The position numbers were made by a program, and so were the translations under genes. From Brevipalpus yothersi (Eukaryota > Arthropoda > Arachnida > Trombidiformes > Tenuipalpidae), in NCBI GenBank assembly GCA_003956705.1, contig QZCP01000778.1, positions 376,331 to 440,330 on the forward strand: DNA of 64,000 nt, given 5' to 3'. The notes under the pieces are model-generated. The model was not told the DNA's origin, ran no database searches, and was given only the letters and a program-made list of their open reading frames with translations. Positions 1-12,132 of this stretch are shown one piece after another. Position 1 is the stretch's first letter, and the number at the start of each line of letters is the position of its first letter.

Positions 1-317
1 TACTCAATTCTGAATTCTTATCAAAATGAAAATTTATCTCTCAACTATTTCTCTTTTTTGCTCTATTCAACGGTTCTTAAAGAATTCGTAAGAATTTAGG
101 TTAAGATATGAATTATTCTCAGTAGTCATTATTACTCTACTTCAACTATTGTTTGTGTTTCGATAATGTGAAATATGTGACTTCTTCATGATTATCTAAT
201 TGGTGTGGAACTTGCATGCTCTTTGTGGTGAATAAATGAATATACATACTGGAAAGATGATTTTATAGCAGAGAACATAATTCACACTCTAAATTGGCCT
301 TTTTTCTCTCTTTACAG

Positions 318-437
318 CTTCGTAATGCCTTGAAAGAGCAGAAAGAGTGTAACAAAAAGCTACGAGCCTATATTGATGGTATTTTGCTCAATATAGTGGA
401 GAATTATCCACAATTATTAGAAGTTAAAAAGAAATGA
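318..437 (+). CDS. Rab11 family-interacting protein (FIP class II / Nuf-like), last exon only
   Basis: Partial gene: only the terminal exon lies in the window, after a pyrimidine-rich acceptor ending at 317, so bases 1-317 are its last intron. The exon encodes 39 residues and stops at 435-437. It contains the block LRAYIDGILLNIVENYPQLL followed by a short basic tail. This matches the C-terminal Rab-binding domain of Rab11-FIP proteins, a coiled coil ending in a YID/YLD hook and a terminal P-x-L-L/I-L-E. Ending directly after LLEVKKK is typical of the class II group (FIP3, FIP4, Drosophila Nuf). Known family members bind GTP-loaded Rab11 on recycling endosomes and act in cytokinesis. Identity rests on this motif alone because the EF-hand and coiled-coil parts are outside the window. 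Confidence 0.72.
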   Translation, partial: LRNALKEQKECNKKLRAYIDGILLNIVENYPQLLEVKKK

Positions 438-1721
438 TTCCATCATGGCTAATCTGTTTTTCAAAAGATCTTCCCGCATTTTTAAGACGAATCTGCTGGT
501 CCTGATCATCATTTTTCCACAAGAATTCGTGAGCATCATCTCAATGTTGTCAAACAGTTTCTTAGATATTATTTTGAAAGAGTATTTTTCTTGTAATTCC
601 AACCTAGCTCATTCTCCCAGAATCATGAGTCTGCTGTCGAGCAGGTTGAAAAGTCAAACTATCTAGTTCCATTCTGAAACAAATCAGGAATCTTTCGAAA
701 AATTCTGTTCATATCTTGTATAACTAACATATATTTGTACACTGAGTAAAAGCTTTCCTAAACTAACTTTGCTCAGCCTAGTAGAGACAGCTGTACAAAG
801 CGAGGATCCCTATATTACAACAAAATTTATAAGACAAGAACTCGTCGAGAGCGAAACGAATCTCGAATGATCTCTTGAAATTGTGTATTCAAATTTTTTT
901 GGTAAATCATTAATATCTTTATCTTTATTAGACAACAAGCTGAAGTCGATCTTTCTCGTGAGCTGTGGTCAGAAGGACAGCAATGTTCCCGAAAAAACCA
1001 GTCAAGCCGTTTTCTCTCTGCTAAAAGTAATTTTGTTGCTATGAAAAAGTTTATCCAGGGTCTTGATAGCTCTCAGAATTTTTTCTAGATTCAAAATAGG
1101 CTGAATCTAGTTTTTCGGTCACCCAAAGCAAATTTTCAATCAACTATAGAAAGTTCTTTTTGTATTTAGTAGATAAGCTTCCTTTCCAGAGAAAAATGAG
1201 CAAGATAGATCTTGTTTCATCTTTTAGACAATTTCTCTGACATCACGAGCAAGTCATTATTTGGTCTTTCCGATCTTCAATATTTTTTCATAAAAAACGG
1301 GAAGAGAATTCTAGGTTGCTAGAATGATTCGGTGAACCAGATAAGATAAGTGTTTGCCCATTTGTATCGATTACCGAATTCGATGGCAAAGTCTCCAAGG
1401 TTGAGAAAGATGACTGAGATATTATTGAAGATTTTCATCATCATCATTATCAGGCTTCAATTTTCCTATCATCTCAATTTTATCAAAATTTTTCTCCAAG
1501 AGCTCAAGCCTTTAGAATGATTTTGAGGTTCGTTCAAGAGCGGATAAAGGACATGTCCTTTTTTTCTTTTTGTTCAAGATATCATAACTGATAATTTTTC
1601 TTTTCTACCTAATCTTATGGTAATACTCGTTAGAAATATCATCAAGGGTCAAAACTCACACACACACACTCACACCATATTACAGCATATTTACACTGTA
1701 CCATAGATTGTGGAAAGAAGA

Positions 1722-1724
<3 letters not shown>

Positions 1725-1765
<41 letters not shown>
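1725..1765. repeat. (GA)n microsatellite
   Basis: Uninterrupted AG dinucleotide run of about 41 bases. Confidence 0.95.
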
Positions 1766-1767
<2 letters not shown>

Positions 1768-1959
1768 ACTTAAGTTGCTGATCAGCCATACGAAGCTCAT
1801 TTGATTTCTTCGACTCGCGCCAACGTTCATTTGTCATCAATATCATTCTTTTAATTTGAAATTTTCTTTTTATGCTTCTACGAAGTAAAAGCTTTTGTGC
1901 TGTTTCTTCCTGAGTCAGGTTGATTGTGAATTCATTTGAATGTGAATTAGTCGGCAAAC

Positions 1960-2599
1960 ATTATATGTGAAATTAGCTCTGCTTGAGTTAATTTGTACTT
2001 CCAAGTGCCAAAACAGTGTCTAACTGATCAAACCATCGGGTGATCCATACAATTTCGGGTGAGTTAACAAGATTCATGAAAATCATCGATGATGAAAACA
2101 GTGTTACGTTTCTTCTTTCTGTAAATCAGACTTTCTAACTATTAACTCTTAATTCAATATATCTTGCTCTTTTTATTACCTTTTTGATCAGTTTAGTTAG
2201 ACCCATATTCCCTTATTCCACATTTGTAAGATGATCCCTTCATTTCTCTAATCATTCTCATTATCCTAATCAAGGAAATTTTCAATCAGCTTCAAGTAAT
2301 CAAGTCTAGGTGTCTGTTGTCCAGTTCAATTACTGGTCATCCAATAGCAAAAAGGGTGTAACTTTGATCCATTGAAAAAATTTTTGACACAAATTCTTGA
2401 TTGTGGCATTACAGTTCTTTTGATATATTAATAAAGTTGAATAATAGCCTATTATTAATGAGCAGTGACCAGTGGTGGCCATTCCTTTTGGCTCTGACCT
2501 TTCATTCCAAAGGAGCTGCTCTTTCACTTTAATTTTGATCATCTATTTCAGGTGGTTGACCAATTATCTAGTGTGCTAGTTTGATCTTATTCCATCGAA
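1960..2599. repeat. Duplicated upstream block, copy A
   Basis: Matches 4365-4985 collinearly. The distal part is clearly related but carries many substitutions and small indels. The last 259 bases before the ATG (2341-2599) align without a gap to 4727-4985 with only three mismatches that I can count (2361, 2415, 2597). A possible 5'UTR acceptor (atttcag) lies near 2550 in both copies. The block ends where the coding sequences begin to diverge, a few codons after the ATG. Confidence 0.9.
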
Positions 2600-3722
2600 A
2601 TGAATCGTTTATTCGGTCAAACAAAGCCGAGATCACCTCAACGCGACCTCACCAAATGTATCGCGGAGGTAAGGAGTCATCGCGATCAATCGCGTTATTT
2701 GAATAAAATATATTTTTCTAATTTAAGCTAGACAGGCAAGCTGTGTTAATCAAAAGAAGGATCGACCAGCTAAATGGGGAGTTCAGCGAATTGAAAAAAA
2801 ATATAAAAGGCTTGAAGCCTGGTAGCACGAGGGTAAGAAAAATTCTAATTTCTGTTCTTATTTGAGTCGCTAATAATGATTAGGGTTTTGCTTATTATAG
2901 TCTATGATTTTTTATTTAGGATGAATATATGAAGGGAGCTATGAGAATACTCAAGCAAAGAAAATTGCAAGAGAACCTCCAGAATAAAGTGAAGGCCCAG
3001 TCGATCGACCTACAAAATGTGGGCACAATCTTCACAATGCTGCAATCCACAAGATTGGCTGTGGATGCAATGAGATCAGGGTTGAAAAAGGCTAAGAAAG
3101 CAAAAGTCGACCCCCAAGAGGTGGAGGTTCGTAGACTGAAATTCCTTCTCAACCCCTCAGAATAACTTTTTTTGTTTCGCTTGTTCTCTTCATTAGGATC
3201 TTACAGATGATCTTGAGGAGCTATTCGAGCTCAACGGCGAAGTCCATGAGGCTATTGGCGTAACTCATGGTTTACCTGACTATGATGAGGCGGATGTTGA
3301 GGCTGGTTGGTATTAATTATAAGTCAATTGTAAATCTGTAAAACTTACAATTTATATGATGGTTTTTCTTGCAGAGTTTGAAGTCCTCAGTGACCAGCCG
3401 GTAGCGATCAGTAGCTCCCACTTTGATGATGCAAGCTCTTCGAAACAATCTGGTGGAGAGGCTACTGTGGCTTCTATTTCGGTAAGCTTTGTTTTGTTAA
3501 ATTTTAACATTTTCATCGATCGTGCATATTTATTCATATTCCTAGGAAAGAGGCGAGTATCCAACATTAGCTTGGTGTGCCAAGATAATTTCGAGGGTAA
3601 CCCATGCACAATTGACCACTTTGTATGGGTATTGGAAATACTTCCTCGGGATCTGGCGACATTTTTTCCACTATACCTCCAATCCACCAAGAGGTAGAAG
3701 ACTGCTACTTCGATTAGAATAG
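2600..3722 (+). CDS. Diverged CHMP5 paralogue (ESCRT-III, copy A)
   Basis: Exons 2600-2668, 2728-2832, 2920-3126, 3197-3305, 3375-3481 and a doubtful last exon 3546-3722. The first five exons match copy B in order, phase and nearly in length (exon 3 is two codons shorter), so this is a tandem duplicate of the gene at 4986. The protein starts MNRLFG and keeps the charged helical ESCRT-III core (MKGAMRILKQRKL, RLAVDAMRSGLKK). I estimate only about 40 percent identity to copy B. The conserved CHMP5 ending VDEFGLPxIPAS is absent. Splicing to 3546 would give an unrelated 58-residue tail; reading through intron 5 stops at 3697 instead. Donors of exons 3 (gttcgt) and 4 (gttggt) are weak. Known CHMP5 tails bind LIP5/VTA1 and Brox, so this copy may have altered partners or be decaying. 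There are no internal stops in exons 1-5. Confidence 0.7.
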
Positions 3723-4985
3723 TCCAGTTTTTCACCAACTCAAAAATTTTAAAATTTTAAAAAAATTTTATGTGAGCTAGTCAACGTCCTCATAAAATCA
3801 ATGACTCATCATCATCTCACTTAGAAAAATAAAAAATTTGCACCATCCTAATCACCCAAATGACTCTTAATATTTAACTATTCTCTTCACTTTGGAGGTT
3901 TCTCAATAATTCCCATTGGAAGCAAGGTAATTAGAATTTTTGGCATACCTGAGCTACATTTATCAGATGCTTCAGGTGTAAATGCAAAATTATCTCAGGT
4001 GAAATCGAATCAGACAAAGTGTTAGGCTAATGAATGCAGCTCAACACCTCTCCTGAAAAGTGAACAGTAGTTACTCGCCTTCCCGGAAGACTATTAATTG
4101 CCATCGACAGCGTGAAATATTCTGAATATGATATCCTACTTCTATCACGGTCAATTGAAAATAAAATATCACAATAACGGTCTTCCCAGAGAGCCAATGT
4201 GCCCATCTGAGTTGATCACCAAAAGCTGAGTTACTGTACAGTGAACACGAGTGTCTAGCTTCTCACTCTTTTGCTCCTGACGACATCCGTGTTTATGTTC
4301 ACATGTAAAGCAAGTTGGTTGGTTTATTTACCTTCTCTTGTTGAGATTTTAACAGACACTATCTGTGAATTTAACTCTGCTTAAATTGAATCCATGCATC
4401 AATTTTGTACGTCTAACTGTTAAAAACAGTGTCTAACCAATCTAACTATCCTCACATAATTTTGGGTGAGTAAACATAATCCATGAACATCATCGATGAT
4501 GAGCACAGTGTTACGTTTCTTCTTTCTGTGACTATTAACTCTTAATTTAGTGTATCTCGCCCTTTTTATTACCTTTTTTAAATCAGTTTAGTTAGATCTA
4601 TAAGCACTATTGTAAGATAATCCCTATACTTCTTTAATTATTCTCATTATCCTAATTGAGTAAATTTTCAATCAGCACCAAGTAATCAAGTCTAGGTGTC
4701 TGTTGTCAGGTTCAATTACTGGTCATCCAATAGCAAAAAGGGTGTAGCTTTGATCCATTGAAAAAATTTTTGACACAAATTCTTGATTGTGGCATTACAG
4801 GTCTTTTGATATATTAATAAAGTTGAATAATAGCCTATTATTAATGAGCAGTGACCAGTGGTGGCCATTCCTTTTGGCTCTGACCTTTCATTCCAAAGGA
4901 GCTGCTCTTTCACTTTAATTTTGATCATCTATTTCAGGTGGTTGACCAATTATCTAGTGTGCTAGTTTGATCTTATTCCATCAAA
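3723..4985. other. Spacer between the two CHMP5 copies
   Basis: No exon recognised between the end of copy A and the duplicated block. From about 4365 to 4985 it is the right copy of the block described at 1960-2599. Confidence 0.6.
4365..4985. repeat. Duplicated upstream block, copy B
   Basis: Partner of 1960-2599. Bases 4727-4985 are 256/259 identical to 2341-2599 with a constant offset of 2386. The more distal part is noticeably less similar. Confidence 0.9.
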
Positions 4986-6018
4986 ATGAATCGTTTATTT
5001 GGAAGAAACAAGCCCAAAGAGCCACCGCCAAATCTAACTGATTGCATTGCTAATGTAAGTAGTCATTGGAACCATGATTTAATTGAACTATTTGATGATT
5101 AGACTTCTTAATTTTAATTGTACTCTGCTCCCTCATCTTGATTAAGGTGGATACACGAGCTGAATCAATTGATAAGAAGATAGCCCGACTGGACGCTGAA
5201 TTAGTGAAACATAAGGATCAGATGAAAAAGTTAAGGCCTGGACCTGGAAAGGTTAGCGAAACTTGAGCACGATATTCTCTTTGAGATACAGATTTCAGAA
5301 TCAATCCATGATGCATCTTCTTATAATTGTCACCATCTTTCCTAGAATGCTGTAATGCAAAAAGCTATGAGAGTTCTTAAACAGAAGAAAATGTATGAAC
5401 AGCAAAGAGACAATCTAATGGCTCAATCATTCAACATGGAGCAAGCAAACATGGCCACTCAAATGCTCAAAGACACCAAAATTACAGTTGATGCTATGAG
5501 ATTAGGTGTGCAACAAATGAAAAAAGAATATAAAAAAGTCAACATTGATGACATTGAGGTGAGTAAAAAGAAATATCCTAGGAAATAATTTGGTTAACAT
5601 TTGTTGCATCATTTCTCTATAGAATGTTCAAGATGAGCTTGAAGATATGCTTGACCAACATAATGAGATTCAAGAAGCTTTAGGTCGAACGTATGGCGTG
5701 CCTGATGTTGATGAGGCAGAGCTGGAGGCTGGTAAGATTGCTTTTTCATCACTCATTTTTTAATTACTAACAAATTGTGTAACTATTTTTCCTGAAGAGC
5801 TTGAGGCCCTTGGTGATGAGCTGGTGGCGGACAGTGATACTTCCTACTTGGATGGTGTGGGTGTTCCTACAAAAGAACCTGGTGCAGAGGCTACTATTGC
5901 ATCTACTTCGGTGAGTTTGGTTGTTGAACAAATTTTTTCCTTTTTGGTACTAATACTCGATTTTTCTCAGGATGGACTTGTTGATGAGTTTGGATTGCCG
6001 AAAATTCCCGCTTCTTGA
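4986..6018 (+). CDS. CHMP5: Charged multivesicular body protein 5 (ESCRT-III, Vps60)
   Basis: Six exons: 4986-5054, 5147-5251, 5346-5558, 5623-5731, 5798-5910, 5971-6018, all with GT-AG borders and consistent phases, giving 218 residues (human CHMP5 has 219). It is recognisable along its whole length: MNRLFG start, RAESIDKKIARLDAEL helix, MRVLKQKKMYEQQRDNL, the TVDAMRLG segment, the acidic helix QDELEDMLDQHNEIQEAL, and the signature ending VDEFGLPKIPAS. CHMP5 is an accessory ESCRT-III subunit that recruits LIP5/VTA1 and so regulates the Vps4 ATPase during multivesicular-body sorting and membrane scission. The adjacent copy A (2600-3722) is its diverged tandem duplicate. This copy has strong donors throughout and is presumably the functional orthologue. 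Confidence 0.96.
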
Positions 6019-6272
6019 TTTTTTCTTTCACCCCTGCTCGGCCATTTATATTCCAAGAGTCACTAAATTTTCATTACTCCACAGAGAAGTGAATCAATAA
6101 ATTCATTCGAACGTTACAATTTATTGACTCTCAGATTTAAATATACTCTTCCAAAATCCAATGGATTAATATCGAGTAATTTTCTATAAGACTGTGTAAT
6201 TTCAACGGTGCTTCAAATTTTTCGAGAGCAAGGTTGAGATTGAGAACCATAGTTTTTGGTTTATTTGAATCA

Positions 6273-8120
6273 TTAGTACATTCCCTCATAATCAATGTCC
6301 TCTAATGTTTCTGAGTATTCACAATATTTACTCTGGTGTCTCAAGTAAATTTTGATTTGATCTGTAACTCTTTTTCGCATTTCGATAAGGTTATAGCAGA
6401 TGCATCTTGTGTTTATTGAAGAAATTCCCTCCCTCCGATAGACATAATCTTTCTTATGAGTCAAGCAATCGGATGAAGACGGTGGAATTAGAAACGAGTA
6501 CATTATCAGCTTGCGTAATCGAGGCATTGTTGCTAAACATTGAGATAATATGTCCACATCATCTTTCTCCACGAAGCTCAGGGTGAGTTCTTCTAGATTT
6601 TCCATTGAGGTAAGAAGAAGTACGTGATTATCAGACAGATGTTCTGGGATCATCCATTGAAAGTTGACAAGATTTTGACATCGAAGAACAATGTTCTGCA
6701 AGGTCTCATCGGAGATATAGCAATGTCCAATGTTGAGACCCTTCATTTTGGACCCTCTATTGTCTATGAGCCCGTTCAAAATTTCATCAAAACGCCCAGG
6801 ATTTTTGCCACAACGCCGGTGAAGAAAACCAAAACTATCCAAGCTCTTGAATTGTCCGATAACATCACCAACTTCTCTGGTGAGAACAGAGTTTTCACAA
6901 ATTTCGAGCTCAAGAGATCGAAGTTTATTCAGTGATTCTGACAGTATTGAGAGATCATATTGCGATACGGCTACACCATAGAAAGTCAAATGAGTGAGCT
7001 CTGTTAGCTGACACATGAATTCCATGGCTGGACCAATACTAGAACCGATAATTCCACCTCGTGAATCATGCCTGAAAAGATAGAGAGAAGTGTTGAGAAA
7101 AATATGTTCTTTGTTATTCATCTTATCTTTTATTGCCATTTGGATTATCTGAGTCATTGATGAGAGTGGGAACAATGGATAAATCAGTTCTTGCTGATGA
7201 CTATTGTTTGATGCTGAGTCAAACTAGAGATTGAAGCCACCTTCAAACTTGTCTAGGTAGCCTAACGATTGGTGGCCACAAAAAATGGATCAAATGCAAT
7301 GGAATTAAATCAAACACTTCATGTAGTCCAAATCTTGGAGTAGATTCAAAATTAGTTCAAAATTGAATGATACGAGCTATCAATCGGAGGTTTAAAACTT
7401 ACCACTGTCCTGAGAATCGAAGTTTTTCCAAACATTTGGAATCATAATTATTCAAACACCAGGGCCAGTTTGTATCGAACATTTTGCAACGTATCTTTTG
7501 TGAAACATTGGCATACGTAAAACAGCCTATCTGAACCACATGATGAAGATTCGGAAGTAATGATAGAAACTTATCATTCTCGTTTTGATCAACAAAGTCG
7601 CAGCTGATAAAACCAATTGATCGTATGTTCATGCGATTTTCGGTGAGTAATCTCATCAAATCACCAGCATTGAAAGATATGTGAATGAAAAAAATCTTCT
7701 CCAAATCGGTGAAATGGGACAAAGTTTGATATAAGGTCTCTGGTAGCCTACTCTGGTTTTTGGGTTGATGAATTTCTGATGAAAAAGAAATTTTTTTGCT
7801 TTTCAAGCGAAATTTTTCAAAAAAAGATCGAGCTTACCTAGTGTGTATTGTTTCTGTGTTTCTCGAAACAATGTACTTCCCCATCGAAGAAGATATTGAT
7901 CTCTTTGGACTGATATGTATAAAGATTTTCGATTTTTTAAAAGACGTCGAGCATGTTCGTTCCACGAGCGACAAACTGAACGCAATCGAAGTAGATCTAT
8001 CACTGGCAAAAAAGACAGGACATTATTTAAAATATCCGAATCATACTGTAAGATCGACATTGGAAAATAATTTGTATCATTGGTATCTTCCAGTGTTCCC
8101 AGGGACTGACTACCATTCAA
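6273..8120 (-). CDS. F-box and leucine-rich-repeat-like protein
   Basis: Minus-strand gene with exons 7838-8120, 7403-7775 and 6273-7071, phases 1 and 2, encoding 484 residues. Residues about 28-66 form an F-box (DILNNVLSFLPVIDLL, then VCRSWN), the Skp1-binding module of SCF ubiquitin ligases. The rest is a leucine-rich, irregular repeat region (NLVNFQWM, NLEELTLSF, LRKLIMYSF, LNKLRSLELE), as in FBXL-type substrate receptors, though I do not see textbook LRR consensus units. The predicted role is substrate recognition in an SCF E3 ligase; the substrate is unknown. An in-frame continuation upstream of the chosen ATG was not sought beyond 8120. It belongs to a run of three minus-strand genes. 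Confidence 0.8.
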
Positions 8121-8573
8121 ATGAATTCACGTAGATAATTGCTTTTCAACAACGTAACAAAGGTGTGAAGTCTCCGTTTGTCATTGATGAGAGGTGCTAC
8201 AATACGTTGGCATAATTGATCTTCAAGCTTATCGAGAAAGAAAGGAGATTGTTTCTCGAGTTTTGGTTATATTTTTTCAACAATCATGTTGATTCAGGAA
8301 AGTAAAGTCCTCGTTATATATGCTCGTACATTCAGCATAATTGTAAAAAAAGTTCGAACGATGGCTCATCCCTCATAGCCAGATTAGACACATTCAGGTC
8401 ATGATGCATTGCATGGAGATGGGATCATTTGATTGTCATTGCGATAAACTATTGTCTATTTATACTCATCAACTTTTTCATCGAACATTAAACATAAAAA
8501 ATAGAGCCTAGTAATTATCCTTTTGAATTTCTTATGAATAATTCGAATTAGTAACATTGATGAATTTACCTGT
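8121..8573. other. Spacer between F-box gene and IGHMBP2
   Basis: About 450 bases of AT-rich DNA. It must hold the F-box promoter and the IGHMBP2 3' end. I see no further feature. Confidence 0.5.
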
Positions 8574-11500
8574 TTATTCATCTTCTTTATTTTTTTTCTT
8601 CGGCATTCTTTTGGAAACAATCGCCTCCAATTTTTTGTTCAATTTTCTTTCTAAGCCCGCTCTTGTGAATGGATCTGGAAGATGATTCGGTTGACCAGTC
8701 CCAGGATAAATTCTTCCCTCCTTACGAACTTGACTACGAGCATAATTTCGAACAGCAGTTCCGCATCCATGGATTTCAGGCATTGAGTGAGTTAAACAGA
8801 ATCTTTTCACACAAAATACACAATTTTGACCGAGAGTTTTAGTTTTTATAGAACAATTGATATAGAAACACACTTCGTCAAGCTTTTGAACCATTTCAAC
8901 AATGTCATCGAATTCCTCGAGCTCTTGCAATTTTTTGTCCAAGTCTTGCTTTTTAGTGAGAGGCTTTTTCTTTGGTTTTTTTTCTTCATCAGGAAGCTTT
9001 GTTCTGGAAGCTTGAGCATCTTGTTTTACCTCGTTTGACTTGACAACTTCTTGTCCCTTCTTCTTTTTCGACTTGGGTTTCCTTTTCTTGACTTTTTTCA
9101 CCTCGTTCTTTGGTTGCTCAACTTTCTCTGATTCGGAATCAGATTTAACAGAACATTCTGATTCGTCACGAGGTGCCTCTTCATCATTTGAGTTGATTTC
9201 ATTGCTACTCTCTTCTTTCAATACTTCAACATTTTTACTGGCACCTTTCTTCCATATCACCAGATGTCTTTCATCTCCTTCTCCTTTGCTTATATGTAAA
9301 AGTCCAAACTTATCAGCAACTTCATGCACTAGTCTACGTTCGAACGAAGTCATAGCAGCTGGAAGGATCAATTCTGGTTTATCACTCTGGGAAAATGAGC
9401 GAATTTTGTCTCTTATCATTTGTATAAAAATTCTATCTCTTTCTGATTCGATTTTCATCTCTTGAGGGACAGGTTTGATGAGCTTTTTCTGTTTCTTCTC
9501 GCCAGTATTCGATTGATGAGTTAATTGAGATTTTTGGGGTGAAGTTGTTGGCTTAGAGATATTCTTGTGAATTTTGAATCGAAGATGCTGAGGCCTTTCT
9601 ATATCTTTGTAAACCATCATTTGAGGCTCGAATTCATGAGCTGATCTCACCTCACCTCTATTGTGAAGGTACTTTATGAGGGATTCAAGATGAGGCTCAG
9701 ATGAAACTGTCTCTGAGTCACATATAACAGCGAGATGTCTTCGAGCTCGAGTGACAGCTACATTGATTCGTCGATAGTCGGACAAAAATCCAGCTCGCCT
9801 CTCTTCATTTGATCTTACTAAGGACAGTATGATTACTTCTTTCTCTCTACCTTGGAATCCGTCTACACTTTTGATTTCTAGTGATGGATATTCTGCTGAG
9901 AGTCGCAGTCTGATGAGCTCAACTTGCAGGTTATATGGAGTAATAATACCAATTATTGCTGGATCAACTCCTCTCTCTATCAAGCTCTTTGTGTAAACAG
10001 CCACTATATCAGCTTCATTCTCATTACCTTTTGACTCTTCTTCTTCTAAATCCAATTCCATCATATCACAGCCAGCTGTGTCTATCGTCAACAGGGCAGG
10101 GTAAGTACCAATGGAGGGTACAATATCTCCAAGTAGATGAGCGCGAACAGAGTCATCTGCACGTAAATGGTCCGAATAGAAGCTTTTTGATGACCACTCC
10201 ATAATACTTTGATGCATTCTATATTGGACCGTAAGAATTCTCACCACTTTATCGTGCTCAAAATGACTAAGACATTTTTCCATCAAAGTTACTTCCAGAC
10301 CTCTTTCAGCCGCTTCTTCGGAGACTATGGTTGGTGGTAATTGAAAATGATCGCCACCTAAAATACATTTTTTCACCATAGGAATGGTGATCCAACAAGC
10401 TGCTTCGAGAGCTTGAGAACATTCATCGATAACAAGAACATCGGGCTGATATTCTGGACTATGAATAATGTGTCTAAGAGGACCTTCAGGTGAGGCACTG
10501 ATCAGAGTCGAAAGAATAATGCTTGCAGAACGTAAAGAGTTTCGTAAGACTTCTTTTTCTCGACTCTTCAAGTTTGTTGTAAGTTCTCGAACTTCAGCTT
10601 TCTTGTTCCATGATCTGCCTCTTCGTACATCTTCAATCTCTTTCCTAATATCGTCAATTATTTCACGTTCTTCACTTCGACTTATTACCGCATCGAGAGT
10701 AAATTTTTGGAGAGCTGGCGATGCTCGAGCAGGATGTCCAAGTCGGACCATATTATGTACTTTACAAGTGGCAAGCTTTTCTACCAAATTATCCACAGCA
10801 ATGTTCGATGGAGCACATACAAGAACTTTCAAACCTTTTGCACGAAGTTGAAGAATAATCTCAACCAATGTAGTCGTTTTACCAGTACCTGGTGGTCCAT
10901 GAATGATAGCTAATTCTCGGCGAGAGAGTGCGAAAGTAACCGCTTCTTGTTGAGATAGATTTAGATTCTGATTAAAAAATTTTATGGACTCATCAGGAAA
11001 CGGATCACTAGGAGGTTGATTACCAAAAATGACTTCAATTAAATGGTGTGATCTACCACCGACTGGATAGATGCGAAGATCTTCCATAGCTTTTTTCAAG
11101 CGTCTGTGTGTTACATCATTGGAAATTTTGACCACCATATAGTTATAACAGTCAGAGTCTGGCTCAAATTTTGATTCTTTTTCAACGGCTACACAAATAC
11201 TCAGCGAAGATAGTGAGTAGACAACACCAGTCGCGAGAGTTTCACGATTATTGCCACTTTGAACCGATACAATGTCTCCTGTTGTAATCCGATGAGCAGG
11301 TAAATTTTGTCCCAATTGATTGCTGCCAAAAGTGACCAAACTTCGTAGAAACAGGCCATTTCTAACCGAATTAATTCTCAACTTGTGAATACAAACACCT
11401 TCTCTGACCAGCTCAAGTGGACTTAGGATACTCTGATAGAGCCTGGAGGATTCCGAATCGAATTCAAGTTAACAATAATTAAAGTCCTTCTACATTCTAT

Positions 11501-11624
11501 TTCAGTTTTCTACTCACTTTGTTTTCTCCAATTCTGATTGATATTCGAGTTCGAGTAATTCAAGTTGAGTTTCAACAAAAGCGTCTCGATTTTCAGTTGA
11601 GCTGCCGGCTTGTCCAGACATCAT
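8574..11624 (-). CDS. IGHMBP2: SMUBP-2 type SF1B helicase
   Basis: Two exons, 11518-11624 and 8574-11442, joined in phase 2, encode 991 residues, the full family length. The N-terminus has the ETQLELLELE helix and the 1B barrel region (GDIVSVQSG). The Walker A motif GPPGTGKTTT is near residue 218, Walker B is VIDECSQA, and later helicase motifs include GGDHFQLPPT, TVQYRMH, SVDGFQGREKE and RINVAVTRARRH. Beyond the helicase core come an R3H domain (FERRLVHEVADKFGLLH, then GEGDERHLVI), a lysine-rich linker and a C-terminal AN1-type zinc finger (C-x-FC-x-KRFC, then H-x-MPEIHGCG). Known orthologues are 5'-3' RNA/DNA helicases associated with ribosomes and tRNA; human mutations cause SMARD1. Two adjacent ATGs (11624, 11621) could start translation. 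The very long second exon contrasts with the neighbouring genes. Confidence 0.97.
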
Positions 11625-12132
11625 AATCTTGGCGTTGAAAGATGGAAAAAACAATCAAAAATGTTATTAGATCAATATTCACACGAATAATTGTCGAATG
11701 AGAAAGAAGATCAACCGCCTATTCACACCGAAATTGGACGAATTTTGAAAAGATCCTGATAAAAAATACATGTATAAACAAAAACAATTCAAACATGTAA
11801 ACAAGTTTATGTCAGCTGTTTTGCAGCACATGTCAAGTGAGCATCGAGCAGATTTGGCATTTTGATTTCCTTTTCGGCTTAACATACATGGAACATAATG
11901 GGATTATCGAATTAGTGGCACTTAGTCAATTAGTGAATCACAAATAAATGTGCCCCACAAATTGAGAATGAAAAAAGTAGCCTGGGGTTAGTGGAAAGAA
12001 GTCGACTAAATGTGATGATTTATGATGTAACGAATATCACTTTCAAACTTTAATTTTACTAAAGGGTGTCTTACAATCAACATGCTTATATGAATTGAGG
12101 AATTGTGAGCATAATCGTTCCATGGCACCGCT
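11625..12132. other. Spacer between IGHMBP2 and HIBCH
   Basis: About 500 bases with no exon recognised. Both flanking genes are on the minus strand, so this holds the IGHMBP2 promoter and the HIBCH 3'UTR. Confidence 0.5.

Larger units (their letters stand above)
438..2599. other. Spacer between Rab11-FIP and the first CHMP5 copy
   Basis: AT-rich DNA with no convincing coding exon. It presumably begins with the 3'UTR of the Rab11-FIP gene. It holds a GA array at 1725-1765 and, from about 1960 onward, the left copy of a block duplicated upstream of both CHMP5 genes. Confidence 0.6.

Noticed and set aside
2330..2542. 70-codon minus-strand frame, nearly identical at 4716-4928
   Set aside because: Its conservation is explained by the duplicated upstream block. 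It overlaps the presumed CHMP5 promoter/5'UTR and has no known homologue.
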